NCBI GenBank assembly: GCA_965242775.1
Contig: CBDETI010000024.1
Coordinates: 310,001-374,000 of the forward strand
DNA: 64,000 bases
Reading direction: 5' to 3'
Source: JAWPMT01 sp965242775
GTDB lineage: Bacteria; Bacteroidota; Bacteroidia; Cytophagales; Cyclobacteriaceae
The notes under the pieces are model-generated. The model saw only the letters and a list, made by a program, of their open reading frames with translations, did not search any database and was not told the origin of the DNA. Numbering within the stretch: the stretch's first letter is position 1; each line of letters begins with the position of its first letter. This document shows positions 26,842-35,133 of this stretch, piece after piece. Both the position numbers and the translations under genes were made by a program.

Positions 26842-27258
26842 TTAATCAGTCAGGTATTTTTTAGCTTCTTTCATCAGGGCGTCGCGATTCGAGGTGATGG
26901 ATGGATCGCCATATATTCTGGAGGAGATTTTCTTCACCACTTTCTTGTTGAATCCCAGCTTTTCTGCCATTTGCTCACAATATCTAATCTCACTGAGATA
27001 AACCTCATTGTCGATCTTCATCAACTGAATGATGTCGTAGATGTATCCAAACTTTTCTTCAAACGATAAAGCCTGGAATTCGAGATTACCCCCCTTTTGG
27101 CTCAACTCCTCGTCAATGACGCTTTGAATTTCTTCTTCTCTGACACGGTGCGCTTTACCGATGCTGAAAATCAGGCCTTTTTCTATAGCGGTGAAGTTTT
27201 GGTCACTGAGCGCGACTCTCACCAGCATCCGCAGGTGTGAACTGAAATTTGTTTCCAT
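26842..27258 (-). CDS. TerB-like protein (paralogue 1)
   Basis: A 138-residue helical protein, tandem paralogue of the next gene downstream, 65 bp apart. The shared block IIQLMKIDNEVYLSEIRYCEQMAEKLGFNKKVV and the ending DPSITSN are the strongest conserved parts; the N-terminal halves have diverged, and this copy has fewer acidic residues there (SDQNFTAIEKGLIF against DGDFDGEEKMQIY). It is probably an old local duplication with divided roles. Confidence 0.75.
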   Translation of the reverse strand: METNFSSHLRMLVRVALSDQNFTAIEKGLIFSIGKAHRVREEEIQSVIDEELSQKGGNLEFQALSFEEKFGYIYDIIQLMKIDNEVYLSEIRYCEQMAEKLGFNKKVVKKISSRIYGDPSITSNRDALMKEAKKYLTD

Positions 27259-27333
27259 AAGTGATGTAGTTGACAGTGTTAATAGTTAAGTAATCTAAGA
27301 AAAATCTAGCTGTATTTGGGTTTTATACGATAG

Positions 27334-28095
27334 CTAGTGCAGGTAGCTGCCTGCATTTACGTCAAAGGTCGCTCCGGTGGCATGATCAGCCATGCCGCTA
27401 GCGATGAAGGTAACTAGTGGCGCCAAATCTTTGGGTTCCGTCAAGCGTTCGAGGGCCAGATCACCCTTTGCGTGCTCCTCACCATACTGTTGCATAAATT
27501 CCTTGGCCATATCAGTACGTACAAAACCCGGGGCAATGTTGAATGCCTTGATACCTTGTTTTCCGTACGCCTTTGCAATAGATCGGGTTAAAGAAACCAT
27601 GCCTGCTTTGGATGCACCGTAGGCAAAATACTCTGCAGTTTCTCCCTTATACGCGGCACGAGAAGTTATATTAATGATCCTTCCTGCTGCTCTTCTCTTC
27701 AAGAAATGCTCGGTCGCTTTTTTGCACAGCATGGCCGGCGAATTTAAGTTGACCATGAGTGTTTCATTCCAAACACTTTGCCATGAATCATCCGCGTCGG
27801 TGAAGGGGGAGCTCTTGGCAATACCGGCATTATTAATCAGCACTTCGACACTGCCCAACTCCAGGGTTACCCGTTCGAAAAGTTTAAGCGCCTCGTCTTC
27901 CTGTGACAAATCGGCCTGAAATGCTTTCGATTCATTGCCAAGTATGTGGGCTAAGTTTTCCGCTTCCCGGACGTTCTTGTTGTAATGTACCGCGATGGTA
28001 GCACCTGCTTCCGCTAGCTTCGTGGCCACTGCTTTGCCGATTCCCCGGCTTGCACCAGTCACCAAAATATTTAATCCCGAAAGATTGATATACAT
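27334..28095 (-). CDS. Short-chain dehydrogenase/reductase (FabG-like)
   Basis: A classical NAD(P)-dependent SDR, about 253 residues from the ATG at 28093-28095; the longer frame to 28164 adds Trp/Cys-rich residues outside the family. Cofactor motif TGASRGIG is at 13-20, NNAG at 88-91, and the catalytic residues are S145, Y159 and K163 (YGASK). It may be a 3-oxoacyl-ACP reductase or a general sugar/alcohol dehydrogenase; no fatty-acid genes are nearby. Confidence 0.93.
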   Translation of the reverse strand: MYINLSGLNILVTGASRGIGKAVATKLAEAGATIAVHYNKNVREAENLAHILGNESKAFQADLSQEDEALKLFERVTLELGSVEVLINNAGIAKSSPFTDADDSWQSVWNETLMVNLNSPAMLCKKATEHFLKRRAAGRIINITSRAAYKGETAEYFAYGASKAGMVSLTRSIAKAYGKQGIKAFNIAPGFVRTDMAKEFMQQYGEEHAKGDLALERLTEPKDLAPLVTFIASGMADHATGATFDVNAGSYLH

Positions 28096-28242
28096 GATTC
28101 CGTCACGTTTAGGGCACCCAAAGTAAGCAAACCAACACCAATAAACAGAAGCGATTGGACACATATCATCGCAAAGTTTTTAGTTGAGGAACAATTTGCT
28201 GATATTCAGCGTAGTTAAGGTCTGCAGACAGAATTCTTTTTT

Positions 28243-30579
28243 ATGCAATTCCCTTTTGCCAATAGCCTCCGACTCAGTACCATCATCGGCTACTGGGAGC
28301 TTCAGCAGTTTGATGACAATCCCATCTTGGTCGAAACAGCGAAAAGATTGGTTGCCCAGATTGATGAACACCCTTTTTTGCGGGAAGATATCCATGATAT
28401 ATCCGTCCTGGAACCTGTCAAGGATATTGTCGATCTGATCATTTCGGCGGTAGTTCCTCCAGCTGTAAGTAGCGACCAGATCGTAGCAATTTTTAAGCCG
28501 TTTTCGCTTGATTATTTCTATGCGACCACCCCATTCAAGAAGCTGACCGAAAAGGCAGGGTCACTAGCAAATATGGTGAAGCACCTGGACGCAGAAGAGC
28601 TTGAACAAAAGAAAACCCTGGCGGCTTACCATGCGATTTTGCATCAGATTTACGGAGTGGAGCTTCCGAAGGAGCAGCAAATGGTTTTGCAATTGGAGGA
28701 TGCGGGCATCACCAAATATTACCACTTATTTTTTGACCCCCGTTTTTGCCAGGTGAGAGCAACCTCGGAAGATGCACCTAAACTATCCCCGGAAGACCTT
28801 AATATGCTGGTAGAAGACAGCAATAACCTGGACTTGTGGCTAGAGAAAATTTCTCCTGATCTGTTTGAATTTACTGGGTTTGCCATTTATACACTGCACG
28901 AAGCTACCCATCACGAAGCCTTGAGCAATATCAAGAACGCGCTTCAGAGCACGAAAAAGCCCACTCAAGACTTCATCAACTACTTACGACAGCAATTTCG
29001 AGATCTGGCAGAGGTTCCAGATATTGAAATAGGAGTGTCCTCGTATCAGACTTTTCGTCAGACCTATGACCGATGTGAGGAAGGAGGCAGCATGAGCCTT
29101 CTGGTGGATGGAAAAAATAATTTTCTGAAGGCGTTTCATGACATTAGCGATGTTATCAAGCAGAAACGCGAACCGGTGATCATTGCAGATACGGCGAACA
29201 GTCAGTTTTTCGAAAAGGCTCATCCAGATTTTAAAAGTCTTTTGATAATACCATTGCATTCAGATGAGGACTTTATTGGACACCTGGAATTGGCGAGTAA
29301 AGACAATACACTTGGCTCATTGGAATATGCCAAAATTGCTGAGGTCGTCCCTGTGCTAGCTGCCGCGATGGCGAAGAAAATGGAAGAACTGGAAAACATT
29401 ATCCAGTCTATTATTAAAGAACATTATACGTCCATACATCCATCGGTAGAGTGGAAGTTCATTGAGGCAGCTTACAACATCCTCCAAAAGCGCGAAGAGG
29501 GTCAAAAGGATATTCATGAAGAGATCGTTTTCAAAAATGTTTATCCACTTTATGCCTCATCAGACATCCGCAATTCATCGGTCATCAGGAATGATGCCAT
29601 CGTATCAGATTTGATTTCGCAACTTGAACTGGCCAAAACAACCCTTAGAAAAGCGGAAGAGGAGATAAGTTTTCCAATCATTGGTGAGACGATTTATCGG
29701 CTGAACAAACACTTGAGAAGGCTGAAAAAGGGACAGATGCTCTCTGGGGACGAGCACCTGATCATCAATTTTCTACAAAAGGATGTGGAGCCTACGATCA
29801 GCGATCTTGAAAAGGATCTTCCTGAGTTTGCTCTCTTCAGTAAGGAGAACTATTGGAATGCTTTGGATCCGGAATTGGGAATTCTCTATAAGAAGCGACG
29901 CAATTTTGAAGAGAGCTTGACCCAGATCAACGAATCTATTGCGAACTTTCTCGAAGCGGAGGAGGAGCGCGCTCAAAGGATTTTCCCACACTATTTTGAA
30001 CGGTATAAGACTGATGGCGTAGAATACAACATTTACGCAGGTGAGGCCATTGCCCGAGGGAAGAAATTCAGCAACCTCTACTTAAAGAATCTTCGGCTCT
30101 GGCAGTTGCTCGTGACCATCGAAGTGGCCCGAAAAACTACGGAACTAAAAGATCAGTTGAGTATGCCGCTGGAGGCCGGTCATTTGATTCTAGTTCACAG
30201 TCAGCCACTAGCGGTGAAATTCCGAATGGATGAAAAGCAGTTTGACGTAGATGGAGCCTACAACATTCGATACGAAATCATCAAGAAGCGTATTGACAAA
30301 GTGCACATCAAAGATAGCGAGGAGCGCTTGACGCAAGCCAATACAATTTCAATCATCTATAATCAGGAGGAGGATGCGACAGAATACCTGGCTTACCTGG
30401 AGTTTTTACAGCACCAGGGCCATATCGCCCCGCACTTTGAGCAGTTCGAACTTGAGGAGCTCCAGGGTGTGAGTGGATTGAAAGCCTTCCGGGTACGCGT
30501 GGAAAAAAGTTCTAAGGGCCTGATGAAAGAACTCATGTCCCTTGGGGTGAAAGACGCTTCCCTGGCATCCTCTAATTGA
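28243..30579 (+). CDS. Large GAF-domain protein, unknown function
   Basis: A 778-residue cytoplasmic protein without signal or membrane segments. A GAF-like domain lies at about 300-390 (SLLIIPLHSDEDFIGHLELASKD with a following helix), flanked by long helical regions N-terminal (1-290) and C-terminal (400-778). The C-terminal part is rich in charged residues (EEERAQRIFPHYFERYKTDG) and carries no kinase, cyclase or DNA-binding motif. Such proteins occur singly in Cytophagales. It probably senses a small ligand and passes the signal by protein contact, an inference. Confidence 0.75.
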   Translation: MQFPFANSLRLSTIIGYWELQQFDDNPILVETAKRLVAQIDEHPFLREDIHDISVLEPVKDIVDLIISAVVPPAVSSDQIVAIFKPFSLDYFYATTPFKKLTEKAGSLANMVKHLDAEELEQKKTLAAYHAILHQIYGVELPKEQQMVLQLEDAGITKYYHLFFDPRFCQVRATSEDAPKLSPEDLNMLVEDSNNLDLWLEKISPDLFEFTGFAIYTLHEATHHEALSNIKNALQSTKKPTQDFINYLRQQFRDLAEVPDIEIGVSSYQTFRQTYDRCEEGGSMSLLVDGKNNFLKAFHDISDVIKQKREPVIIADTANSQFFEKAHPDFKSLLIIPLHSDEDFIGHLELASKDNTLGSLEYAKIAEVVPVLAAAMAKKMEELENIIQSIIKEHYTSIHPSVEWKFIEAAYNILQKREEGQKDIHEEIVFKNVYPLYASSDIRNSSVIRNDAIVSDLISQLELAKTTLRKAEEEISFPIIGETIYRLNKHLRRLKKGQMLSGDEHLIINFLQKDVEPTISDLEKDLPEFALFSKENYWNALDPELGILYKKRRNFEESLTQINESIANFLEAEEERAQRIFPHYFERYKTDGVEYNIYAGEAIARGKKFSNLYLKNLRLWQLLVTIEVARKTTELKDQLSMPLEAGHLILVHSQPLAVKFRMDEKQFDVDGAYNIRYEIIKKRIDKVHIKDSEERLTQANTISIIYNQEEDATEYLAYLEFLQHQGHIAPHFEQFELEELQGVSGLKAFRVRVEKSSKGLMKELMSLGVKDASLASSN

Positions 30580-30700
30580 GCGAGGAATTTCCCAAGAAGT
30601 AAAATTGCGGGCTTGCCGGTCAATCATTACAATCTTGCGACAAGCCCAAGAGGTTCATTCTAAAATGTGCGTAATCAGGTCACCCCAGGGTATGAGGTAG

Positions 30701-33385
30701 TTATTCGTAGCGCAGTGCACCCACGGGGTTGGACTTAGCCGTAACTATGGTTTTATAACCTACGGTGATCAAAGCAATCATTATAACAAGTAATCCGGCC
30801 ACCAGAAATACCCACAGACCAATATCAATACGCGAGGCGAAATTGTTCAGCCAGTTGTTCATGAGAAAATATACTACCGGCCAGGCAATCAAATTGCCAA
30901 TCAGTACGAGTACCACAAATTCCTTGGACAGTAGCATGACGATACTTGAAATATTCGCCCCCAAGGCTTTGCGAATACCTATTTCCTTGGTACGCTTCAA
31001 AGCGCTAAAGGACGATAAACCGAAGAGGCCAAGACATGCCACCACGATAGCCAATCCGGCAAATAGCACGAAGACGCGACTAAATGTCTGCTCGTTTTCA
31101 TATTGCCTGTTGTAGAATTCATCCAGGAAGAAGTAGTCGAAAGGATTTCCGGGGAAGAACTGATCATAGGTATTCTTAGCAACTTCAAAAGCGTCCTGAT
31201 AGCCCGAGGCGGCGTTTAGTTTCAGGGTGAAGAAGCTGCGAGCCCTTTTGACAAGGGGAAATGCAATGGGCGAAACAGACGACTTGACGGACATTTGGTT
31301 GTAGTCGTCAACCACACCAACCACGGTCTTGGGTTGTCCCCAGAACGTGACTTTTTGGTTGATCGCTGACTCCACGGACTCAAATCCAAGATAGCTGATG
31401 GCTGCCTTATTGAGGATGAGGGAACCGGTATCGGTGGTAAAAGTTGGCCCATAGTTTCGTCCTGCAAGGATTTTAATGCCATAGGTATCGAAGTAGTCAT
31501 AGTCTACTCCAGCATTGTAAATGATCTTGAATTTGTCCTGACTATCGCTGTGTTTTTTTATGCCATTAGTCCAGAAGATTTCATCGCCAGGGACGTTAGA
31601 GCCCGCTGTAACATTGACGATTTCGGACTTTTGACGGAGCTCCGTTTTAAAAGTTCTTAACGTCGACTCATAGAGAGAATCTACTCCGAAAACCTGGGGC
31701 CCTTTGATGACCAGCGTTTCTGTCATGTCGAATCCAAGATCTGTGTTCCGCATGTGAGCCAATTGCTGGTAGACAATCACGGTACCGGCAATCAGTGTCA
31801 CAGATGCCGAAAACTGAAATACGACAAGAACCCGACGCAATTGATTGCCGAACTTGTCACCGGAAAGATTTCCTTTCAGAACCGAGGCTGGCCGGAACGA
31901 TGAAAGCACAAATGCGGGATAGATCCCAGCCACAACGGAGCCACCAAGAAATATCCCGGAAAAAACGAGCCAGAATTCCGGTTTCACCAAAAAGTCAAGC
32001 GACAGTACGGAGTTGGTGAGACTGTTGAAATAGCGGATGCTTACTGCTACAATGATCAAACCAATAATAGTAGCCAGAAAGTTGAGCACAAACGATTCTG
32101 CTAGGAACTGGTATATCAGCTGTTTCCGATAAGCGCCCATGGTTTTTCTTACACCCACTTCCTTGGCCCTTTCAATGGACCGGGCTGTTGACAAGTTGAT
32201 GTAGTTGATCCATGCAATTAGCAGAATGAAGAAAGCGATGATTGTCAGGAAAAATACCGCGTCACCATCCCCCTGTTCTTCAGGCTCCGATTCCTGCAAC
32301 AGGTTGGAATAAAGATGAATTTCTTCAATAGGCTGCAATGGGAACGCGGCTTTGAAGTTATATTTCTCGAAATCTTCACCTCGCTCTTCATAGAGGGCTT
32401 CTGCAAAGCGCCGGTCAAAATCTTTGTAATCCGTACCGGGTTGTAGCCGCACATAGGTATTGTAGTCGTACCAACCCCAGGAGGTTTCTGAAGGGATAGT
32501 ACCATCGTCGCGTCTGGTGTTGTTATTGAGCGTTTCGAAAGAAATTAAGAAGTCAAATTTTATATGGGAGTTATCGGGTACGTCTTGGGCAACGCCAGTC
32601 ACCTCCATGGTGTGCTCGCCGTTCATTCTAACTTTCTTACCCATGGGGTTTTCAGAGCCAAAATATTTTTGTGCCGCAGTTTCTGAAATGACGACCGTAT
32701 TTGGTTCTGTCAAAGCGGTCTCCACATTGCCAGCAATTAACGGGAATGAAAATATTTTGAGAAAAGCAGGATCGGCGATATGTATTCGCTTCTCACGAAA
32801 CAACGTGTTGTTGTATTCGACGACCCGTGAGATCGGATAAGCCCGCGCAAAGTCCATCACCTCAGGAAACTTCTCTTTCATAAATGGACCCACTCGGGGT
32901 ACAGCGGCAGCACAATCGATTTCTGGCTCCGGGTTTTCTCCCCGATAGACTTGGTACATGACCCGATAGATGTCCTGATAGTCCCTGTGGAAGGTATCGT
33001 AGCTTCTTTCGTAGGAAACATACTGCAGGATGAATAGGCAGGCGGCTATTCCTAAGGAAAGCCCCAAAATGTTCAGCGCGGAATAGATCTTATTTTTCGA
33101 AATATTCCTGAAAGTGACCTTTACGTAATTTTCAAACATGGATAAAGTGTTATTATGAGTTTTAACTGACCTATTTTTAAATTTTAAATCGTAGTTCCGG
33201 ATGGAGAGTGCGGCATCGGTATTGTAGCGGATAGACGCAAAGAGTTTTCCATGACTTTCTTTCCTTTTTTCAAAGATCTCCTCCATATCTCCGGATATCT
33301 CATCATATAGTTCCTCTCCATAGATCCAGCGTAAGAGACGTTGACCTATCCTCGGTGGTCCCGGTGACGTGCCACTTCCACGCAT
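30701..33385 (-). CDS. FtsX/MacB-type ABC permease with N-terminal permease-prefix domain
   Basis: An 894-residue inner-membrane protein without its own ATPase domain. A short N-terminal cytosolic segment (RWIYGEELYDEISGDMEEIFE) is the 'permease prefix' type. Then come two repeats of the FtsX arrangement: one membrane helix, a large MacB-like periplasmic domain (about 125-375 and 530-740), and three more helices. Typical phrases are NISKNKIYSALNILGLSLGIAA, SIERAKEVGVRKTMGA and KRTKEIGIRKALGA. It follows the PadR gene by 4 bases. It is likely part of an efflux or stress response with an ATPase encoded elsewhere. Confidence 0.9.
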   Translation of the reverse strand: MRGSGTSPGPPRIGQRLLRWIYGEELYDEISGDMEEIFEKRKESHGKLFASIRYNTDAALSIRNYDLKFKNRSVKTHNNTLSMFENYVKVTFRNISKNKIYSALNILGLSLGIAACLFILQYVSYERSYDTFHRDYQDIYRVMYQVYRGENPEPEIDCAAAVPRVGPFMKEKFPEVMDFARAYPISRVVEYNNTLFREKRIHIADPAFLKIFSFPLIAGNVETALTEPNTVVISETAAQKYFGSENPMGKKVRMNGEHTMEVTGVAQDVPDNSHIKFDFLISFETLNNNTRRDDGTIPSETSWGWYDYNTYVRLQPGTDYKDFDRRFAEALYEERGEDFEKYNFKAAFPLQPIEEIHLYSNLLQESEPEEQGDGDAVFFLTIIAFFILLIAWINYINLSTARSIERAKEVGVRKTMGAYRKQLIYQFLAESFVLNFLATIIGLIIVAVSIRYFNSLTNSVLSLDFLVKPEFWLVFSGIFLGGSVVAGIYPAFVLSSFRPASVLKGNLSGDKFGNQLRRVLVVFQFSASVTLIAGTVIVYQQLAHMRNTDLGFDMTETLVIKGPQVFGVDSLYESTLRTFKTELRQKSEIVNVTAGSNVPGDEIFWTNGIKKHSDSQDKFKIIYNAGVDYDYFDTYGIKILAGRNYGPTFTTDTGSLILNKAAISYLGFESVESAINQKVTFWGQPKTVVGVVDDYNQMSVKSSVSPIAFPLVKRARSFFTLKLNAASGYQDAFEVAKNTYDQFFPGNPFDYFFLDEFYNRQYENEQTFSRVFVLFAGLAIVVACLGLFGLSSFSALKRTKEIGIRKALGANISSIVMLLSKEFVVLVLIGNLIAWPVVYFLMNNWLNNFASRIDIGLWVFLVAGLLVIMIALITVGYKTIVTAKSNPVGALRYE

Positions 33386-33389
33386 ACGG

Positions 33390-33719
33390 TCAATAGTAAA
33401 ATGACAATTGCGGTATGTTCTTCCACAGTGCTTCTTTCATGGACTTTGAAGTCTTCAGCGCCTCAAAACCAGCATTGGTAACCTGGAAAATTCGTTTTTT
33501 CTTGCCTCCCCTTTTTTGGGTGGCTCCTCCGAATGATGAGGTCAAAAAACCTTTGTCCTCTAGTCGGTAAAGTGATGAGTGAACAGCACTGATATTAATT
33601 GCCCGGCCTGACATTCGTTCTGCTTCGTCTTTAATGGTAACTGCATAGGCCTCGTTGCCTGTGGCTGCGACAGTCAACAGAATTAATTCTTCAAACTCGC
33701 CGAGATATGTTCCTTTCAT
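33390..33719 (-). CDS. PadR-family transcriptional regulator
   Basis: A winged-helix repressor of about 109 residues from the ATG at 33717-33719 (MKGTYLGEFEELILL); the in-frame extension to 33764 is outside the family. The core has the PadR order: N-terminal helix, AVTIKDEAERMSGRAI, the recognition helix region ISAVHSSLYRLEDKGFL, and the basic wing with GGKKKRIFQVT. It probably represses itself and the permease located 4 bases downstream. Confidence 0.9.
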   Translation of the reverse strand: MKGTYLGEFEELILLTVAATGNEAYAVTIKDEAERMSGRAINISAVHSSLYRLEDKGFLTSSFGGATQKRGGKKKRIFQVTNAGFEALKTSKSMKEALWKNIPQLSFYY

Positions 33720-33798
33720 GTAGATGCTTTTATTTTCAGTCGCCACCCAGATTCGCATGATCAAATGTCATCTTCGCCGGGTAGCTTTTTCGGCTAGT

Positions 33799-33819
33799 GC
33801 TCATTTCATGCGAATGAGC
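33799..33819. promoter_or_regulatory. Inverted repeat upstream of PadR (candidate operator)
   Basis: GCTCATT (33799-33805) and AATGAGC (33813-33819) form a perfect 7-bp dyad with a 7-base centre, 80 bp upstream of the PadR start and 112 bp before the divergent exonuclease gene. A PadR dimer site is a reasonable reading but unproven. Confidence 0.35.
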
Positions 33820-33930
33820 TTATATTCTATGTAAATGTAAAGAAAATATATTCCTCAATTTTGTAAATATTAAACTGAGGCCCCGTTTTTCACTTTACAA
33901 AAAAACAATGTTGTATTTTCAAGGCCGAGG

Positions 33931-34431
33931 ATGGAAGACTTTACCGCCATTGATTTTGAAACGGCTCAGACTAATCCGGCAAGTATTTGTCAAGTAGGCC
34001 TGGTGCGGGTGGAAAATGGCGTCATCGTAGAAAAAATTGACCGTCTGGTGAAGCCACCAAACAATTTCTATTTTGCCAAAAATGTTGAAATCCATGGCAT
34101 AAAGCCCATTGATACACAAAACGCCCCAACGTTTGATTATGTGTGGCACGAAATCAAGCATTGGATTGAGGAGCAAGTGATCGTAGCTCACAATGTGGGT
34201 TTTGATGTGGGTTGTCTACGATCAACATTGGCGTTTTATGAGGAGGTGCAGCCGCACTTTGAGGAGCGATGCACTCGGTTGATATTTGGCAGGGGCTTGT
34301 CCTACCTAAGCAAGAAATACAAGATTGCTTTGGACCACCATAATGCCCTTAGTGACGCGCATGCTTGTGCGCAATTATATTTGATTCATCAACGTCGCCA
34401 GTCATTGCCAAGGACAGGGTCATTGTTTTGA
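33931..34431 (+). CDS. DEDDh-type 3'-5' exonuclease (DnaQ-like)
   Basis: A 166-residue stand-alone exonuclease related to the epsilon subunit of DNA polymerase III. Metal ligands are visible in Exo I (AIDFETA, D8 and E10), Exo II (AHNVGFDVG) and Exo III (HNALSDAHACA). It may proofread or trim DNA or RNA ends. No helicase or polymerase partner is adjacent. Confidence 0.88.
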   Translation: MEDFTAIDFETAQTNPASICQVGLVRVENGVIVEKIDRLVKPPNNFYFAKNVEIHGIKPIDTQNAPTFDYVWHEIKHWIEEQVIVAHNVGFDVGCLRSTLAFYEEVQPHFEERCTRLIFGRGLSYLSKKYKIALDHHNALSDAHACAQLYLIHQRRQSLPRTGSLF

Positions 34432-34441
34432 CTGGCAGGAT

Positions 34442-34846
34442 TTATCTGGTCTTGTATTCTTTAAGGAATTGCAACGCTTCTTTTCGCGTATTGAAATGCT
34501 TAACCGGCAATTCCGAAGCGTTGCTTTTTATGAAATCTACCTGCATTCTTGCGATAGCACTTTCGGGACTTACCACTACCGTGGCTCCGGGTTTTCGCTT
34601 TAGAATTTCCAGCACTCCCTTTACATGTATCTTGTCCCGAACTTCGGCCGGAGCAGATTTCATCTCGACCAAATCGTAAACAACAGAAAACCGCTCCGTC
34701 AATTGCTCGTCTATGGCATGGTAGATGGTAGGCAAATACGCGGGCACATCGCTTATCGACTTCCAGAACCCAATAGGTTGTATAATGATCAGGTTTTGAT
34801 TCTTATCAATAGCGATATAATAGTGGTCTGTTTTGTGTTCGATCAT
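34442..34846 (-). CDS. SpoIIAA/STAS-like domain protein
   Basis: A 134-residue single-domain protein with the alternating strand/helix pattern of the SpoIIAA-like (STAS-like) family: an N-terminal strand pair (YYIAIDKNQNLIIIQP), a central VVYDLVEMKSAP strand-turn and a C-terminal helix HFNTRKEALQFL. It is the last gene of the unit that starts with the CNB kinase (4-bp gap to the zinc-finger gene). Its role there is unknown; STAS-like domains often work as protein-interaction switches. Confidence 0.65.
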   Translation of the reverse strand: MIEHKTDHYYIAIDKNQNLIIIQPIGFWKSISDVPAYLPTIYHAIDEQLTERFSVVYDLVEMKSAPAEVRDKIHVKGVLEILKRKPGATVVVSPESAIARMQVDFIKSNASELPVKHFNTRKEALQFLKEYKTR

Positions 34847-34850
34847 GGTG

Positions 34851-35129
34851 CTACCTGGTCATCATTTTTATCTGCTGATGTTCGTAGCACCAAGCCCATT
34901 TTTCTCCTGGTTCGGCGGAGATCACTACAGGATGACCGTGGGTCTGGAAGTGGGTAGTCATGTGTTTGTTTGGTGATGAATCGCAGCATAAGGTCACACC
35001 GCATTCCTGGCAAGTACGTAAGTGCACCCACCGATCTCCGGTTTTCACGCATTCTTCGCATTCGTAACTTTTTGGCTCGTGAGCCCTTACGAAACCTTCA
35101 AGATGGTCACAATTTTTTTCTTTCAGCAT
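34851..35129 (-). CDS. UBP-type zinc-finger protein
   Basis: A 92-residue protein from the ATG at 35127-35129 (MLKEKNCDHL). The UBP zinc-finger pattern is clear: C7, H9, C24/C27, C40/C43, C48, then H60, H64 and H66, and a final WAWCYEH. In eukaryotes this fold binds the free C-terminus of ubiquitin; bacterial copies must bind another free carboxy terminus or a different ligand. It starts 4 bp after the reductase fusion, suggesting a functional link. As a single-domain protein it is likely an adaptor. Confidence 0.85.
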   Translation of the reverse strand: MLKEKNCDHLEGFVRAHEPKSYECEECVKTGDRWVHLRTCQECGVTLCCDSSPNKHMTTHFQTHGHPVVISAEPGEKWAWCYEHQQIKMMTR

Positions 35130-35133
35130 GGGT

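Noticed and set aside
26381..27258. Two TerB-like frames considered as one gene broken by a frameshift
   Set aside because: Each has its own start, full domain and stop; they are paralogues, not halves.
30609..30647. GGGCTTG/CAAGCCC dyad between the GAF and permease genes, considered as a terminator
   Set aside because: The loop is 25 bases and there is no T run on either side.
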